The notes: generated from the sequence alone by a model not told the origin. Positions 26,265-35,977 are shown, numbered from the stretch's first letter. The stretch: DNA of 64,000 nt from an uncultured Rhodocyclaceae bacterium (GCA_907163225.1 OU015322.1:124001-188000); one strand, 5' to 3'. Made by a program: numbers and translations.

Positions 26265-27347
26265 TCAGTCGGCCAGTGCCGGGTAATCGGTGTAACCCTC
26301 GGCGCCACCGCCGTAGAGCTTGTCGGCGCGCAGTTCGTTCAACGGCTTGTCGTCACGCAGGCGGCGGACGAGATCCGGCGTGCTGATGAACGGGCGGCCA
26401 AAGGCGACCAGATCGGCCTTGCCACTAGCCAACGTGTCGACTGCAAGTTCTCGGGCGTAGCCGTTATTGACCATCCACGCGCCAGGATAACTGCGGTGCA
26501 GCGCTTCGTAATCGAAGCGCTTGCCCTCCGGTGTGCGTGTACCGCCGGTCTCGCCCTCGATCACGTGCAGGTAGGCCAGGCCGAGCGGTGCCAGCTGTTC
26601 GACGATATAGCCGTAAAGCGCCTGCGGATCGCTGTCGAGCGGCGCCGTGAAAGTGGTCATCGGGCTCAGGCGGACGCCGGTGCGGCCGGCGCCGATTTCG
26701 TCGGTCACCGCCTGCATCACCTCCAGCAAGAGGCGGGCACGGTTGGCAACGCTCCCGCCGTACGGGCCGCTGCGGTCATTGACGCTGTCGCGCAGGAACT
26801 GTTCGATCAGGTAGGTGTTGGCGGCATGCACCTCGACGCCATCAAAGCCGGCGGCAATCGCGTTGCGCGCGGCGCGGCGGTAATCGTCGATCAGGCCGGG
26901 GATTTCATCGTCGCGCAGGGCGCGTGGCTTCGACACCGGGACGAAACCGTCGCTTGTAAAGGTCGAGGCATTCGCGACCTTGTCGGTTGACGACACCGGC
27001 GCCCCACCATCCGGCAGCAGCGAGGTGTGAGAAATGCGCCCGACGTGCCACAGTTGCAGCACGATCTTGCCGCCGGCGGCATGCACGGCATCGGTCACCT
27101 GGCGCCAGCCGGCAATCTGCTCCGGACTGTAAATGCCCGGGGTGTCGAGGTAGCCCTGAGCCATCGGGCTGATCTGGCTGGCCTCGGCGATGATCAGGCC
27201 GGCCGTGGCGCGCTGGCGGTAATACTCGACGGTCAACGGGCCGGCTACGTTGCCGGCGATGGCGCGGTTTCGCGTCAGCGGTGCCATGACGATGCGGTTG
27301 GCGAGGGCGATGTCGCCGATCTTGATCGGGTCGAAAAGTGAAGTCAT
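26265..27347 (-). CDS. nemA: Old-yellow-enzyme family alkene reductase (NemA-like)
   Basis: A 360-residue FMN-dependent ene-reductase. It has LFDPIKIGDIALANRIVMAP (FMN site, N-terminal strand), the His/Asn substrate pair in GFDGVEVHAANTYLIEQFLR, the Tyr proton donor region DSVNDRSGPYGGSVANRARL and GKADLVAFGRPFISTPDLVR. NemA-like enzymes reduce N-ethylmaleimide, quinones and nitro compounds. GGAGACTCACC precedes the ATG. Upstream is a copy of the TAGACCGGTCGTCTA operator and a terminator that separates it from nemR. Confidence 0.9.
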   Translation of the reverse strand: MTSLFDPIKIGDIALANRIVMAPLTRNRAIAGNVAGPLTVEYYRQRATAGLIIAEASQISPMAQGYLDTPGIYSPEQIAGWRQVTDAVHAAGGKIVLQLWHVGRISHTSLLPDGGAPVSSTDKVANASTFTSDGFVPVSKPRALRDDEIPGLIDDYRRAARNAIAAGFDGVEVHAANTYLIEQFLRDSVNDRSGPYGGSVANRARLLLEVMQAVTDEIGAGRTGVRLSPMTTFTAPLDSDPQALYGYIVEQLAPLGLAYLHVIEGETGGTRTPEGKRFDYEALHRSYPGAWMVNNGYARELAVDTLASGKADLVAFGRPFISTPDLVRRLRDDKPLNELRADKLYGGGAEGYTDYPALAD

Positions 27348-27378
27348 GGTGAGTCTCCTGGTTGGGAATTGATGAAAT

Positions 27379-27393
27379 TAGACCGGTCGTCTA
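27379..27393. promoter_or_regulatory. NemR-type operator before nemA
   Basis: TAGACCGGTCGTCTA, identical to the site before nemR. It is a near-palindrome with TAGAC/GTCTA arms, close to the TAGACC-type site bound by NemR in enterobacteria. Confidence 0.8.
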
Positions 27394-27411
27394 TTGGTTC
27401 GGGTTAAAAAG

Positions 27412-27433
27412 AGGCCGCAACAGCATGCGGCCT
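27412..27433 (-). terminator. Terminator of nemR
   Basis: AGGCCGCA and TGCGGCCT form an 8-bp stem; read on the minus strand it is followed by CTTTTTAA. Confidence 0.7.
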
Positions 27434-27453
27434 GTGGTCGGATGTTCAATGAT

Positions 27454-28038
27454 TCAAGGTGTCAGCAATTGTCTGGTAAAGCGCATGGCATTTTCGAGGG
27501 CCTGGCTGTTGCGGTGCAGCTTGCCGAGCAGGCTGGCACCGAGCCAGAGTTGGTAGAGCAATTGCGCGGTCGGCCGGGCATCGAGGGCTGGCAGCGAGCC
27601 ATCGGCGACACCGCCTTCAATGGCGCCGGCGATGCGGTCCACAATGCGGTCGGTCCCGTCGCGCAAAGTCAGGCGCATGGTGTCCGACAGGTCAGAGACC
27701 TCGGCGGCGAGCTTGACGACCAGGCATTTCTGCTCGGCGCATTCAGTGCACTGCTTGTCCCCCCAGCGCTGCCAGTAACGCATCAGACGTTCGTGGCCCG
27801 ACGCCGCTTCGAGCGCAAACAGACTGTCAATATCGGCCAGATAGCGCCCGAAGTAGTCTTCGAGCAGGGCCTTGCCGTAGTCTTCCTTCGATTCGAAGTA
27901 GTGATAGAACGACCCCTTCGGCACGCCGGCGGCCTTCAGCAATTCGTTCAAACCTACGCTGGCAAAGCCCTTCCCGGCAAAAATGCCGAGACCGGTGTCG
28001 AGAATGTGCTGGCGCGTGTTGTCGTGGCGGGTGTTCAT
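27454..28038 (-). CDS. nemR: TetR-family repressor (NemR-like)
   Basis: A 194-residue TetR-family repressor. The N-terminal helix-turn-helix is TRQHILDTGLGIFAGKGFAS, then VGLNELLKAAGVPKGSFYHYF. The ligand domain contains CTECAEQKCLVV, a Cys cluster that suits a redox or electrophile sensor such as NemR. I use the ATG at 28038; a TTG at 28056 is an alternative. The same 15-bp operator occurs before this gene and before nemA, so it probably represses both. Confidence 0.85.
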   Translation of the reverse strand: MNTRHDNTRQHILDTGLGIFAGKGFASVGLNELLKAAGVPKGSFYHYFESKEDYGKALLEDYFGRYLADIDSLFALEAASGHERLMRYWQRWGDKQCTECAEQKCLVVKLAAEVSDLSDTMRLTLRDGTDRIVDRIAGAIEGGVADGSLPALDARPTAQLLYQLWLGASLLGKLHRNSQALENAMRFTRQLLTP

Positions 28039-28060
28039 GGGAAAGAAGTTTGCCAAAAAA

Positions 28061-28075
28061 TAGACCGGTCGTCTA
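28061..28075. promoter_or_regulatory. NemR-type operator before nemR
   Basis: TAGACCGGTCGTCTA, 22 bp before the nemR start codon and identical to the nemA site; expected to give autoregulation. Confidence 0.8.
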
Positions 28076-28237
28076 GTGTTGTTTTTGTTGTTGCCTCAAG
28101 CGGGGTGGCATCCCCATTGCGCGTTACTGGCCGGGCCCAGAAATTTTCAGTAGCGAATTTCACTACCGCGGAGCTCAATTGCGAACACAGCGTTGATGAT
28201 CGAACTTCCTCAACAATGTCGCCAATGATGTTTGGGT

Positions 28238-28729
28238 TCAGCCTCGGGCAACTTTCCAGTTCGGGTGCTGAAAATATTTTCCGTAGGACTCGAGCGCCCG
28301 CTTTACGCGTACAGCGCCATCGTGACGGGCACCGGCAGCCTTGCCTTCCATGATCTCTGCTCCGGCCATCAGTTCGGCGATGATGAGATGGAGCATGGCA
28401 TCGGTTTTTGCATCGAGCTTGCAGTGCTCGATGGCATGGCCGATCTTCTGATTGATAGTGGTGGCGAGGGTCACGTAATCCGAATCACCGAAATGATCCT
28501 TGTGAATCAGGGGTAGCGACTTGGCCATGGCTTGGTTGATGTCATTCATGGACTGCCGCAGGACGGCATCTGTTGCCCATTTTTTGCCAGCATTGAGTTG
28601 GAGTTTTTGCACTGTAGCGCCGTGCTCGCCATGATGATGGTGATCCTCGGCGGCCAACGCCGGCGGTCCAGGTACAAGCGTTACAGCAAAAACGAGGGCG
28701 GCCAGCGGCAGCGAGAGATTTTTTTTCAT
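28238..28729 (-). CDS. Periplasmic His-rich helical protein (DnrO-like)
   Basis: A 163-residue exported protein. The signal peptide is KKNLSLPLAALVFAVTLVPG with cleavage near ALAAE, followed directly by DHHHHGEHG, a likely metal-binding stretch. The rest is helical (VLRQSMNDINQAMAKSLPLI, IGHAIEHCKLDAKTDAMLHL) and resembles proteins annotated DnrO in beta/gammaproteobacteria. Function is unknown; metal buffering is only inferred. Confidence 0.6.
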   Translation of the reverse strand: MKKNLSLPLAALVFAVTLVPGPPALAAEDHHHHGEHGATVQKLQLNAGKKWATDAVLRQSMNDINQAMAKSLPLIHKDHFGDSDYVTLATTINQKIGHAIEHCKLDAKTDAMLHLIIAELMAGAEIMEGKAAGARHDGAVRVKRALESYGKYFQHPNWKVARG

Positions 28730-28883
28730 CGGACTGATCCTGAGGAAGCGTTGAATACCCGACTAGCATACTCGGATAAATCTCATTCTGCCATATCCAA
28801 AATCAATTGCACTTGGGAGCGAAGTTCGAGCAGCGGCAAGGCTCTGCAGCCGGGAATGCTCCATCGGCTTGTACGCAAAAAAG

Positions 28884-28908
28884 AAAACCCGGCACTTGGC
28901 CGGGTTTT
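28884..28908. terminator. Terminator after metY
   Basis: AAAACCCGGC, 5-base loop, GCCGGGTTTT: a 10-bp stem with flanking A and T tracts that can work in both directions, 18 bp beyond the metY stop. Confidence 0.85.
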
Positions 28909-28925
28909 TGTGGCGCCCCAAAAAA

Positions 28926-30197
28926 TCAGGCGGCGTTGAGCGCCTGATCCAGATCGGCGATCAAATCGTCAATGTGCTCAATGCCGACCGACAGGCGGAT
29001 CATGTCTTCCGAGACGCCGGCCTTGGCCAGTTCTTCCGGCGACAGCTGGCGGTGGGTGGTCGAGGCCGGGTGGCAGGCCAGGGTCTTGCAGTCGCCGATG
29101 TTGACGAGGCGGGTGACGAGTTGCAGGGCATCCTGGAACTTGCCGCCGCCTTCGCGGCCGCCCTTGACGCCGAAGTTGAGGATGCCTGAGGCGCGGCCGC
29201 CCATGTATTTCTGGACCAGCGCGTGGTCCTTGTGGTCGGGCAGGCCGGCGTAGTTGACCCAGCTGCACTTCGGGTGGCTCTTCAGGAAGTTGGCGATCTT
29301 GAGCGAGTTTTCGCAGATGCGGTCCATGCGCAGGGCCAGCGTCTCGATGCCTTGCAGGATCAGGAAGGCGTTGAACGGGCTGATGGCGGCGCCCATGTTG
29401 CGCAGCGGCACGACGCGGGCGCGGCCGATGTAGGCGGCGGGGCCGAGGGCTTCGGTGTAGACGACGCCGTGGTAGGAGACGTCCGGCTCGTTGAGGCGCT
29501 TGAACTTGGCCTTGTGCTCGGCCCACGGGAACTTGCCGCTATCGACGATGATGCCGCCGAGGCTGTTGCCGTGGCCGCCGAGGTATTTGGTCAGGGCGTG
29601 CACGACGATGTCGGCGCCGTGTTCGAAGGGGCGGCACAGGTAGGGCGAGGGGACGGTGTTGTCGACGATGACCGGCACACCATGCTTGTGGGCGATTTCG
29701 GCGAGCTTTTCGAAATCGACGACATTGCCGAGCGGGTTGCCGACGGATTCGCAGAAGACGGCCTTGGTCTTGGCGTCGATCAGCTTTTCAAAGGCAGCCG
29801 GATCGCGGTAGTCGGCGAAGCGGACGTCGATGCCGTATTGCGGCAGGGTGTGGGCGAAGAGGTTGTAGGTGCCGCCGTACAGGGTGCTGGAGGTGACAAT
29901 GTTGTCGCCGGCTTCGGCAATGGTCTGGATCGCGGCGGTGATGGCAGCCATGCCGGAGGCCATGGCCAGCGCGGCGATGCCGCCTTCCATTTCGGCGACG
30001 CGCTTTTCGAGCACGTCCTGCGTCGGATTCATGATGCGGGTGTAGATGTTGCCGGCGACCTTGAGGTCGAACAGGTCGGCGCCGTGCTGGGTGCTGTCGA
30101 AGGCGTAGGAGGTCGTCTGGTAGATGGGGACGGCGACGGCCTTGGTGGTTGGGTCGGGCGAATAGCCGCCGTGGACGGCGATGGTTTCGATCTTCAT
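28926..30197 (-). CDS. metY: O-acetylhomoserine aminocarboxypropyltransferase
   Basis: A 423-residue PLP enzyme of the Cys/Met metabolism family that makes homocysteine from O-acetylhomoserine and sulfide. PLP-Lys lies in VVHALTKYLGGHGNSLGG. Typical are AVPIYQTTSYAFDSTQHGAD, ALAMASGMAAITAAIQ and CHPASTTHRQLSPEELAKAG. The length around 425 favours MetY over cystathionine gamma-synthase. AGAGAGA precedes the ATG. No riboswitch fits in the 36-bp space upstream. Confidence 0.92.
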   Translation of the reverse strand: MKIETIAVHGGYSPDPTTKAVAVPIYQTTSYAFDSTQHGADLFDLKVAGNIYTRIMNPTQDVLEKRVAEMEGGIAALAMASGMAAITAAIQTIAEAGDNIVTSSTLYGGTYNLFAHTLPQYGIDVRFADYRDPAAFEKLIDAKTKAVFCESVGNPLGNVVDFEKLAEIAHKHGVPVIVDNTVPSPYLCRPFEHGADIVVHALTKYLGGHGNSLGGIIVDSGKFPWAEHKAKFKRLNEPDVSYHGVVYTEALGPAAYIGRARVVPLRNMGAAISPFNAFLILQGIETLALRMDRICENSLKIANFLKSHPKCSWVNYAGLPDHKDHALVQKYMGGRASGILNFGVKGGREGGGKFQDALQLVTRLVNIGDCKTLACHPASTTHRQLSPEELAKAGVSEDMIRLSVGIEHIDDLIADLDQALNAA

Positions 30198-30233
30198 GCG
30201 TGTCTCTCTTGTTGTGTGAGTGAAAAAAGAAGT

Positions 30234-30656
30234 CTAGCAGGCCGGCTGATTTGCCGTCGTTATGGCCTGCTCTTGGGTTTGTCCGTCCCTCAGCGGGGCA
30301 ATGAAAATCTGCCCGTCCACCACATCGATCGGGAGTTTTTCCAGATAGTCACCCTCGCAGTCGCCGGCGATGCAGAGGCCGCTCTCCCAGTCGAAACGGG
30401 CGTAATGAACATTGCACTGGATAAATTTGTTTGACTCGAAAAGCAGTGGGTGTGGCTGGCTGGCGAGCGGAACGCCGAAGTGGGCACAGCGATTGAGGTA
30501 GCCAAAGACCCGCAAACCACTGCGCAGAAGAATGAGTTGGAAGAAAGGGGGCATTTTGCCCAGAGCCAGCGTCCGCACGCCGCCGTCGTCGATATCATCA
30601 ATCGCGCCAAGGTGCGTGCCGGGCAAGGGGGCGTTGGGCTGCGCGTTCCACTTCAT
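30234..30656 (-). CDS. Rieske [2Fe-2S] protein
   Basis: A 140-residue soluble Rieske-type ferredoxin. The cluster ligands are visible: CxH in [11 protein letters not shown] and CxxH in [15 protein letters not shown]. It has no membrane anchor and no oxygenase domain, so it is an electron carrier or stand-alone Rieske protein. The ATG at 30656 overlaps the mnmC stop codon by 3 bases, so it is likely co-expressed with mnmC. A longer frame upstream is an mnmC shadow. Confidence 0.8.
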   Translation of the reverse strand: MKWNAQPNAPLPGTHLGAIDDIDDGGVRTLALGKMPPFFQLILLRSGLRVFGYLNRCAHFGVPLASQPHPLLFESNKFIQCNVHYARFDWESGLCIAGDCEGDYLEKLPIDVVDGQIFIAPLRDGQTQEQAITTANQPAC

Positions 30657-32563
30657 GCTTGCTCTTCCTCCTGCTCGCCATGAATGGCGGAGCGAATGGC
30701 GAAACGGCCGGGGTCGAGGGCGTCGACGAGATCGCGTTCGAGCGGCAGCGGGGCACCGTCCAATTGGCTGACGAGCAGGTCGGCCATCAGTGCTGACCAG
30801 ACTATGCCACGGGCGCCGAATCCTTGCATGCAGTACAGGCCCGGCTGGCGCGGGATGTTGTGCAGGCGGGTGTTGGGCGTGGCTTTCATGCTGTCCGGCA
30901 CGGCGCCGACGATGGGCAGGCGGTCCGGCGACATGGGGCGGAAGCCGACGCGGCCGTGCAGCGTGGCGGGGTCGAGGCCGGTGGCGAAATCCGGGAGCGT
31001 CAGGCGCAGGCGGGCGAGGTTGTCGCGGTGGTCGCACTCGCGTTCGGCGGTGTCATCGTCTTCGTAGGAGAGCGACGCGCCGATCAGCTGGGTGCCGTCG
31101 ATGACCGGCGTGGCGTAGCCGATCTGGAACAGCACGGCGTTGAGCGGCTTGGCTGCAGTAGCGGGGAGATGGCTGACCTGGCCGCGGCCAGACCGTTGCG
31201 GCAGCCAGGCGAATTGCTCGAAGCGGGGGGCTGCGGCGCCGCTGGCCATGATCAGAACCTGCGCTTCAGCAAGCACATCGCCCTCGGCATCCAGCGCTTG
31301 CCATTCCATTTTTGGCCGAATTATCCGGTTGACCGTGGCATTGAAGCGCGTGGTGATTTTTTCGGGAAAAGCGGCCAGCGCGGCGCGGCAGACGGATGAC
31401 GGCTGCACCCAGCCGCCGCTCGGGAACCACCAGCCGCCGATATTGACCGGCTGGCCGAGGAGACGGCTGGCTTCCTGTTTTTCCACAAACTGCAGCACAT
31501 CGGGTGGCCAGCCGAGTTGTTCGACGGCGCGTTTTTGCTGCGCTTCGTGCTCTGGTTCGCGCGCCAGATGCAGCACGCCACACGGGGACCAGCGGGCGTC
31601 GGGCAAGCTGGCGAGCAGGGCGCGGGTGGCGAGGAAACCGGCGCGGGTGAGGCGGGAAAGACGATTGTCGTCGGCGCTGGGCAAGGGGCGCAGCATGCCG
31701 GCCAGGTTGCTGGAGGCGCCTTGGCCCGCTTCCGGCGACTGTTCCAGCACGGTTACCTGCCAGCCGGCCGCGGCCAGCGCGTGGGCCGTGGTGCTGCCGG
31801 CAATGCCGGCGCCGATGACGATGGCCCGGCGATCGGTTGGCGCGGCGTGGCGATCCGGCCGGCGCGAGCGGAAGCGGCCGACCAGCATTTGTCGTTTGCC
31901 GACCGGGCCGGGACGTTTTTTGACGTCAAATTCGGCGTCTTTCAACGCTTGGCGGACGTGGCCGGCGACTGTCCACGTCGCCAGCGTGGCGCCCGGCGCT
32001 GTTAGCCGGGCCAGACCTTTGCAGAAGTGTGGCGACCATAGTTCGGGGTTCTTGGGCGGGGAAAAGCCGTCGAGAAAGAAGGCGTCGACCGAGGCGCCGA
32101 CCGAGCGGAGTTGTGTCGCGGCATCGCCGAAAACCAGCGTCAGAACGACTTGGTTGTCATTGAGGTGCAACCGGTGCATGCCCGGCGTCAGAGGCGGCCA
32201 GTGTTTTTGCAGCTCCGCCGCCAGTTCGCCGAACTCCGGCCAGGCTTGCTGGCAGGTGGCGAGGTCTGCCACGGTCAACGGGAATTTTTCGCAAGAAATG
32301 AAATGCAGTCGCCGGCAACGTTGCGGGTCGGTGCGCCAGGCTTGCCAGGTGGCAAGGAAGTTCAGCCCGGTGCCGAAGCCGGTTTCGAGAATGACGAAGC
32401 GGTCGCGGCCCTGCCAGCGCTGCGGCAGCTCGTTGCCGCCGAGAAAGACATGCCGGGCCTGCGTCGGCCCGCCGAGGGCGGAGTGATAGACGTCGTCGAA
32501 AGCGGCGGAGTAGGGCGTGCCGTTGGCGACGAATTCGATCTTCGCGGGCTGCAGTTTTTCCAC
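30653..32563 (-). CDS. mnmC: Bifunctional tRNA mnm5s2U biosynthesis protein MnmC
   Basis: A 636-residue two-domain enzyme of tRNA wobble-uridine modification. The N-terminal half is the SAM methyltransferase ([37 protein letters not shown]). The C-terminal half is the FAD oxidase ([44 protein letters not shown]). I use the GTG at 32563 because [18 protein letters not shown] is the family start; it overlaps the upstream stop by one base. Around residues 407-419 the code reads [12 protein letters not shown], where a dispersed repeat seems to lie in frame. Confidence 0.92.
   Translation of the reverse strand: MEKLQPAKIEFVANGTPYSAAFDDVYHSALGGPTQARHVFLGGNELPQRWQGRDRFVILETGFGTGLNFLATWQAWRTDPQRCRRLHFISCEKFPLTVADLATCQQAWPEFGELAAELQKHWPPLTPGMHRLHLNDNQVVLTLVFGDAATQLRSVGASVDAFFLDGFSPPKNPELWSPHFCKGLARLTAPGATLATWTVAGHVRQALKDAEFDVKKRPGPVGKRQMLVGRFRSRRPDRHAAPTDRRAIVIGAGIAGSTTAHALAAAGWQVTVLEQSPEAGQGASSNLAGMLRPLPSADDNRLSRLTRAGFLATRALLASLPDARWSPCGVLHLAREPEHEAQQKRAVEQLGWPPDVLQFVEKQEASRLLGQPVNIGGWWFPSGGWVQPSSVCRAALAAFPEKITTRFNATVNRIIRPKMEWQALDAEGDVLAEAQVLIMASGAAAPRFEQFAWLPQRSGRGQVSHLPATAAKPLNAVLFQIGYATPVIDGTQLIGASLSYEDDDTAERECDHRDNLARLRLTLPDFATGLDPATLHGRVGFRPMSPDRLPIVGAVPDSMKATPNTRLHNIPRQPGLYCMQGFGARGIVWSALMADLLVSQLDGAPLPLERDLVDALDPGRFAIRSAIHGEQEEEQA
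31308..31340 (+). repeat. Dispersed repeat copy D, inside mnmC
   Basis: ATTTTTGGCCGAATTATCC then GGTTGACCGTGGCA matches the family in both the GGCC half and the GGTTGACCG half. It is antisense to mnmC and codes for part of its oxidase domain. Confidence 0.55.
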
Positions 32564-33057
32564 TAATGCAGGCGCGAATGCTGGCCTGTGGCGGGCGTCG
32601 GGCTTGCTGCCGTTGCCGCGTAGTCGAGCCGCAAATCCCATTGCGCGTGTTCGGCACCGGCGCGCAGCATGGCGCACAGGGCTTGCAGCAGATCGGGCGT
32701 CAGGCCAAGCAGGAAACTGCGCTCGCGGCCTTCGCGGAAGGTCAGGTTAAACGTGCCATCGCTCAGCGTGTCGAATTTGACCTCGTTGGTCAGGAGCGGG
32801 GTCGAACCAAGCGGGTAGGTGGCGTTTTGGTCAACGAAAGGTTGCTCGAAACTGGTCGCTTCAGCCGGTGGGATTTCTCCGACCACCGGCTGCGGGGTCG
32901 CTTGTTTGTCGATCAAGCCGGCCAGATGCGGCCAGAGTTCGCGCAGGAAACGCCGGGTAAACCAGATGCGGTATTCCTCATCCGCCTGCGTGGATACGCG
33001 CAGGATCAGGCGATCCTGCAGGTGGTCGTTGGCGATTTGAACCTGGCGAATTTGCAT
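32563..33057 (-). CDS. Conserved hypothetical protein
   Basis: A 164-residue soluble protein, likely cytoplasmic. It begins [20 protein letters not shown] and contains [17 protein letters not shown] and [20 protein letters not shown]. No catalytic motif or family is recognised. Its TAG stop overlaps the mnmC GTG by one base, so it is translationally coupled to mnmC. lysS lies upstream beyond a palindromic spacer. Confidence 0.6.
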   Translation of the reverse strand: MQIRQVQIANDHLQDRLILRVSTQADEEYRIWFTRRFLRELWPHLAGLIDKQATPQPVVGEIPPAEATSFEQPFVDQNATYPLGSTPLLTNEVKFDTLSDGTFNLTFREGRERSFLLGLTPDLLQALCAMLRAGAEHAQWDLRLDYAATAASPTPATGQHSRLH

Positions 33058-33091
33058 CTTGATTTACCGGGAAAGCTCGATGTGTGAGCGA

Positions 33092-33171
33092 GCGCAGCCA
33101 AGACAAGGCGCACGGTGCCGCCGCATAGCAGCGCTATGCAAGGTGCCGTGCAACGCAGTATTGGCAAGCGC
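33092..33171. repeat. Imperfect 80-bp palindrome between lysS and the mnmC operon
   Basis: Two arms of about 39 bp can fold back. Matching blocks are GCGC, GCCAA, GCACGG and GCATAGC on the left with their complements (GCTATGC, CCGTGC, TTGGC, GCGC) on the right, around a 2-base centre. It resembles a REP-type extragenic element or a large attenuator hairpin. Confidence 0.6.
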
Positions 33172-33180
33172 AGCCACGCA

Positions 33181-34695
33181 TCACTCGGGGCGCATGGAGG
33201 GGAAAAGAATGACATCACGGATCGCTGCGGCATCCGTCAGCAACATGATCAGTCGATCAATCCCGATGCCACAACCGCCAGTCGGCGGCAGCCCGTATTC
33301 CAGCGCGCGAATGAAGTCGGCGTCGTAATACATCGCCTCTTCATCGCCGGCATCCTTGGCTTTCATCTGTTCCTGGAAGCGCGCTGCCTGGTCTTCGGCG
33401 TCGTTCAACTCGGAGAAGCCATTGGCAATTTCACGCCCGACGATGAACAGCTCGAAACGCTCGGTGATTTCCGGGTTGGTGTTGGAGGCACGGGCCAGCG
33501 GCGAGACTTCGACCGGGTAGTCGATGATGAAAGTCGGTTCCCAGCACTGGGCTTCGGCACAGGCTTCAAAAAGTTGCAGTTGCAGGCTGCCGAGGCCGCC
33601 CGGTTTGACCTTTTCGCCAAAGGCGACGATCTTGGCTTTGAGGAATTCGGCGTCGGCCAGCTGCTCGTCGCTGAAAGACGGCTGCTCGCGCTGGATGGCC
33701 TGGTTGATGGTCAGGCGATGGAAAGGCTTGGAGAGGTCCAGTTCGCGGCCCTGATAGACGAAGACTTCCTTGCCCAGCGCTTCGCGGGCGGCGTGGCGGA
33801 GCAGGCCCTCGGTGAAGTCCATCAGCGTGTTGTAGTTCGCGTACGCCTCGTAGAACTCCATCATGGTGAATTCGGGATTGTGGCGCGGCGAGAGGCCTTC
33901 GTTGCGGAAGTTGCGGTTGATCTCGAAAACCTTCTCGAAACCGCCGACCACCAGGCGCTTGAGGTAGAGCTCTGGGGCGATGCGCAGGAACTGCTGCATG
34001 TCGAGCGCGTTGTGGTGCGTGACAAACGGCTTGGCCGAGGCGCCGCCGGGGATCGGGTGCATCATCGGCGTTTCGACCTCCATGAAGCCATGGCCGGTCA
34101 TGTAGTTGCGGATCGAGGAGACGATGGCCGAACGGGCGCGGAAGGTGAAGCGCGTTTCCTCGTTCATCATCAGATCGACGTAACGCTGGCGGTACTTCAT
34201 CTCCTGGTCGGCCAGGCCGTGGAACTTGTCCGGCAGCGGGCGCAGCGACTTGGTCAGCAGACGGATCTCGGCGGCCTGGATGGACAGTTCACCGGTCTTG
34301 GTCTTCATCAGGATGCCGGTGACGCCGATGATGTCGCCGAGGTCCCATGTCTTGAAATCGGCATAGACCTCTTCGCCAACGCGGTCACGCGTCACGTAAA
34401 TCTGGATGCGGCCCGACAAGTCCTGGATGGTGGCGAACGAAGCCTTGCCCATGACGCGCTTGAGCATCATGCGGCCGGCGACCTTGACTTCAACCGGCAG
34501 TTCTGCGAGTTCTTCAGTGGTCTTCTCGCTATAGCCTTCGAGTACCTTGGCTGCGGTGTTCTCACGCTGGAAGTCATTCGGGAAGGCTTTCCCGGTCTTT
34601 CGCCACTCGGCCAGTTTGGCGCGGCGCTCGGCGATAAGCTGGTTTTCGTCCTGCTGAACCGGCGCTTGCTGTTCGGTATTGTCGGTGGTGGCCAT
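33181..34695 (-). CDS. lysS: Lysyl-tRNA synthetase, class II
   Basis: A 504-residue synthetase that charges tRNA-Lys. The N-terminal OB fold binds the anticodon ([20 protein letters not shown]). Class II motif 2 is [20 protein letters not shown] and motif 3 is [20 protein letters not shown] use the ATG at 34695 ([12 protein letters not shown]); upstream codons are non-conserved. In many bacteria prfB lies directly upstream; here prfB is about 11 kb away on the same strand. Confidence 0.96.
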   Translation of the reverse strand: MATTDNTEQQAPVQQDENQLIAERRAKLAEWRKTGKAFPNDFQRENTAAKVLEGYSEKTTEELAELPVEVKVAGRMMLKRVMGKASFATIQDLSGRIQIYVTRDRVGEEVYADFKTWDLGDIIGVTGILMKTKTGELSIQAAEIRLLTKSLRPLPDKFHGLADQEMKYRQRYVDLMMNEETRFTFRARSAIVSSIRNYMTGHGFMEVETPMMHPIPGGASAKPFVTHHNALDMQQFLRIAPELYLKRLVVGGFEKVFEINRNFRNEGLSPRHNPEFTMMEFYEAYANYNTLMDFTEGLLRHAAREALGKEVFVYQGRELDLSKPFHRLTINQAIQREQPSFSDEQLADAEFLKAKIVAFGEKVKPGGLGSLQLQLFEACAEAQCWEPTFIIDYPVEVSPLARASNTNPEITERFELFIVGREIANGFSELNDAEDQAARFQEQMKAKDAGDEEAMYYDADFIRALEYGLPPTGGCGIGIDRLIMLLTDAAAIRDVILFPSMRPE

Positions 34696-34724
34696 GAGGG
34701 AAAATCCTTCAAAAATGAGGTTTG

Positions 34725-34759
34725 CTGCGGTCGACCGCGTAAAACACTGAATTTTCGCC
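34725..34759 (-). repeat. Dispersed GGTTGACCG repeat, copy E (diverged)
   Basis: CTGCGGTCGACCGCGTAAAA, then CACTGAATTTTCGCC. It keeps the CTGCGGTC and AATTTTCGCC ends and lies between lysS and the divergent PEP-CTERM gene. Confidence 0.5.
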
Positions 34760-34951
34760 GATTTAGGGGGCGCACGACAAGGATCATTGATACGCGGCGT
34801 TGCTCTCTGGGACGATCGCCTGCGCTGCACGATGTTTCGGTGTAACCGATTTGTAACCGATGGCCTACGACAATTTCATTGAATCGGCTTTAGCGGCTGG
34901 TGTGGTGAGATTTTCTGGCTTTTTATTGCACGTTTCGATCGGGGAGAGTTC

Positions 34952-35926
34952 ATGAATCATCAATTGAGTCGCTACTTCCACCTTGCTTGGCGGACTGTCG
35001 CTGTCGTCGGCCTCGCCTTGCCGGTAACGGCACTCTCGGCAACAGAATTGCCCTTGGCCAATTCATCGGCTAGCTTCGGCTGGTGGGATGGCCCGCGCGG
35101 GGCTGATATGGGCCAGTCGGTCGGGCCGGTCACGACCCCGATCGTCAGCGTACTGAACAAAGGTGGGGCTACCTACGATCAAAAATTCGGTACCTCGACC
35201 TGGCAGGTCTCGGGCAGTGCACAAACCATGCTGGGGATTCAGGGCGTGGCGGGGCCGAGTATTGCCGTATCGACTTCCGGTGTTGGCTACAACGTCTTGG
35301 GCTGGGCCAAGGTGGATGGTGGCGCATCGTCCTCAATGTACGTTCGCTTCGTTGAGGATAAGCCGTTGCCGATGATGCTTGATCTGATTCCCGTACTGTT
35401 TTCGGCGAGCGGCGTGGGGACTTTCAGCGGATCAGGGCTTCTCCCCTATAACGAACTCAAGATGCAGGCATTGTTTTCAGTAGATAGCTATGACGGTATG
35501 TCCGATACCTTTCCGCAGGATCGATTCAAGGTTACCAACCAGGGCACCAACGGCAGTGCCGCTTTCAACGATGTCGTTTCGCTCGGCGTGCATCAGGGCT
35601 ATTACAACCCATGGTTTCAGATCGTGCTCAGTGGCAATTGCAGCAGCCTTGCCTTCGGCAACAACAACATCGACGGCACCGCCCCGACGTCGGGGGACGC
35701 CAGTTGCAGCCTTGCAATCAAGTCGAATCTGAGCCTCGACCAGGCTGGCTTCGACGCAAATCCGACACACTACGGCGCCGCAACATCCTTCAAGCTGGCC
35801 GATTACTATCACGTCGAATACAGCGCCAACGTACCGGCCGTGCCGGAGCCGGAAAGCTGGGCAATGCTGCTGGCCGGGCTGGGTTTGGTCGCGACTTCGG
35901 CGCGGCGGGGCGGAAAACGGGCCTGA
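34952..35926 (+). CDS. PEP-CTERM sorting-domain exported protein
   Basis: A 324-residue secreted protein. It has a signal peptide (WRTVAVVGLALPVTALSATE), a beta-rich body, and a C-terminal sorting tail: PAVPEPESWAMLLAGLGL, then a basic end ARRGGKRA. PEP-CTERM proteins are processed by exosortase and often reach the cell surface or biofilm matrix. No exosortase gene is in the window. The body is not recognised. Repeat copy F follows it closely. Confidence 0.85.
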   Translation: MNHQLSRYFHLAWRTVAVVGLALPVTALSATELPLANSSASFGWWDGPRGADMGQSVGPVTTPIVSVLNKGGATYDQKFGTSTWQVSGSAQTMLGIQGVAGPSIAVSTSGVGYNVLGWAKVDGGASSSMYVRFVEDKPLPMMLDLIPVLFSASGVGTFSGSGLLPYNELKMQALFSVDSYDGMSDTFPQDRFKVTNQGTNGSAAFNDVVSLGVHQGYYNPWFQIVLSGNCSSLAFGNNNIDGTAPTSGDASCSLAIKSNLSLDQAGFDANPTHYGAATSFKLADYYHVEYSANVPAVPEPESWAMLLAGLGLVATSARRGGKRA

Positions 35927-35935
35927 ATGCTGGCT

Positions 35936-35977
35936 GTTACGGTCAACTGGAAAAAACGGCCAAAATCAGAATTTTCG
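35936..35977 (-). repeat. Dispersed GGTTGACCG repeat, copy F
   Basis: GTTACGGTCAACTGGAAAAA, then ACGGCCAAAATCAGAATTTTCG, starting 10 bp after the PEP-CTERM stop codon. Confidence 0.7.

Noticed and set aside
29223..30434. 403-codon open frame on the plus strand over metY
   Set aside because: It is antisense to metY, Val/Gly/Asp-rich and without motifs. Long antisense frames are expected in GC-rich genes with strong third-position bias.
30657..31037. N-terminal extension of the Rieske protein from 31037
   Set aside because: The extension is an Arg/Pro-rich shadow of mnmC; the true start is at 30656.
32262..32295. CACGGTCAACGGGAATTTTT in the mnmC methyltransferase part as a repeat copy
   Set aside because: It encodes [10 protein letters not shown], close to the family PLTxADL sequence; the similarity to the repeat is probably chance.
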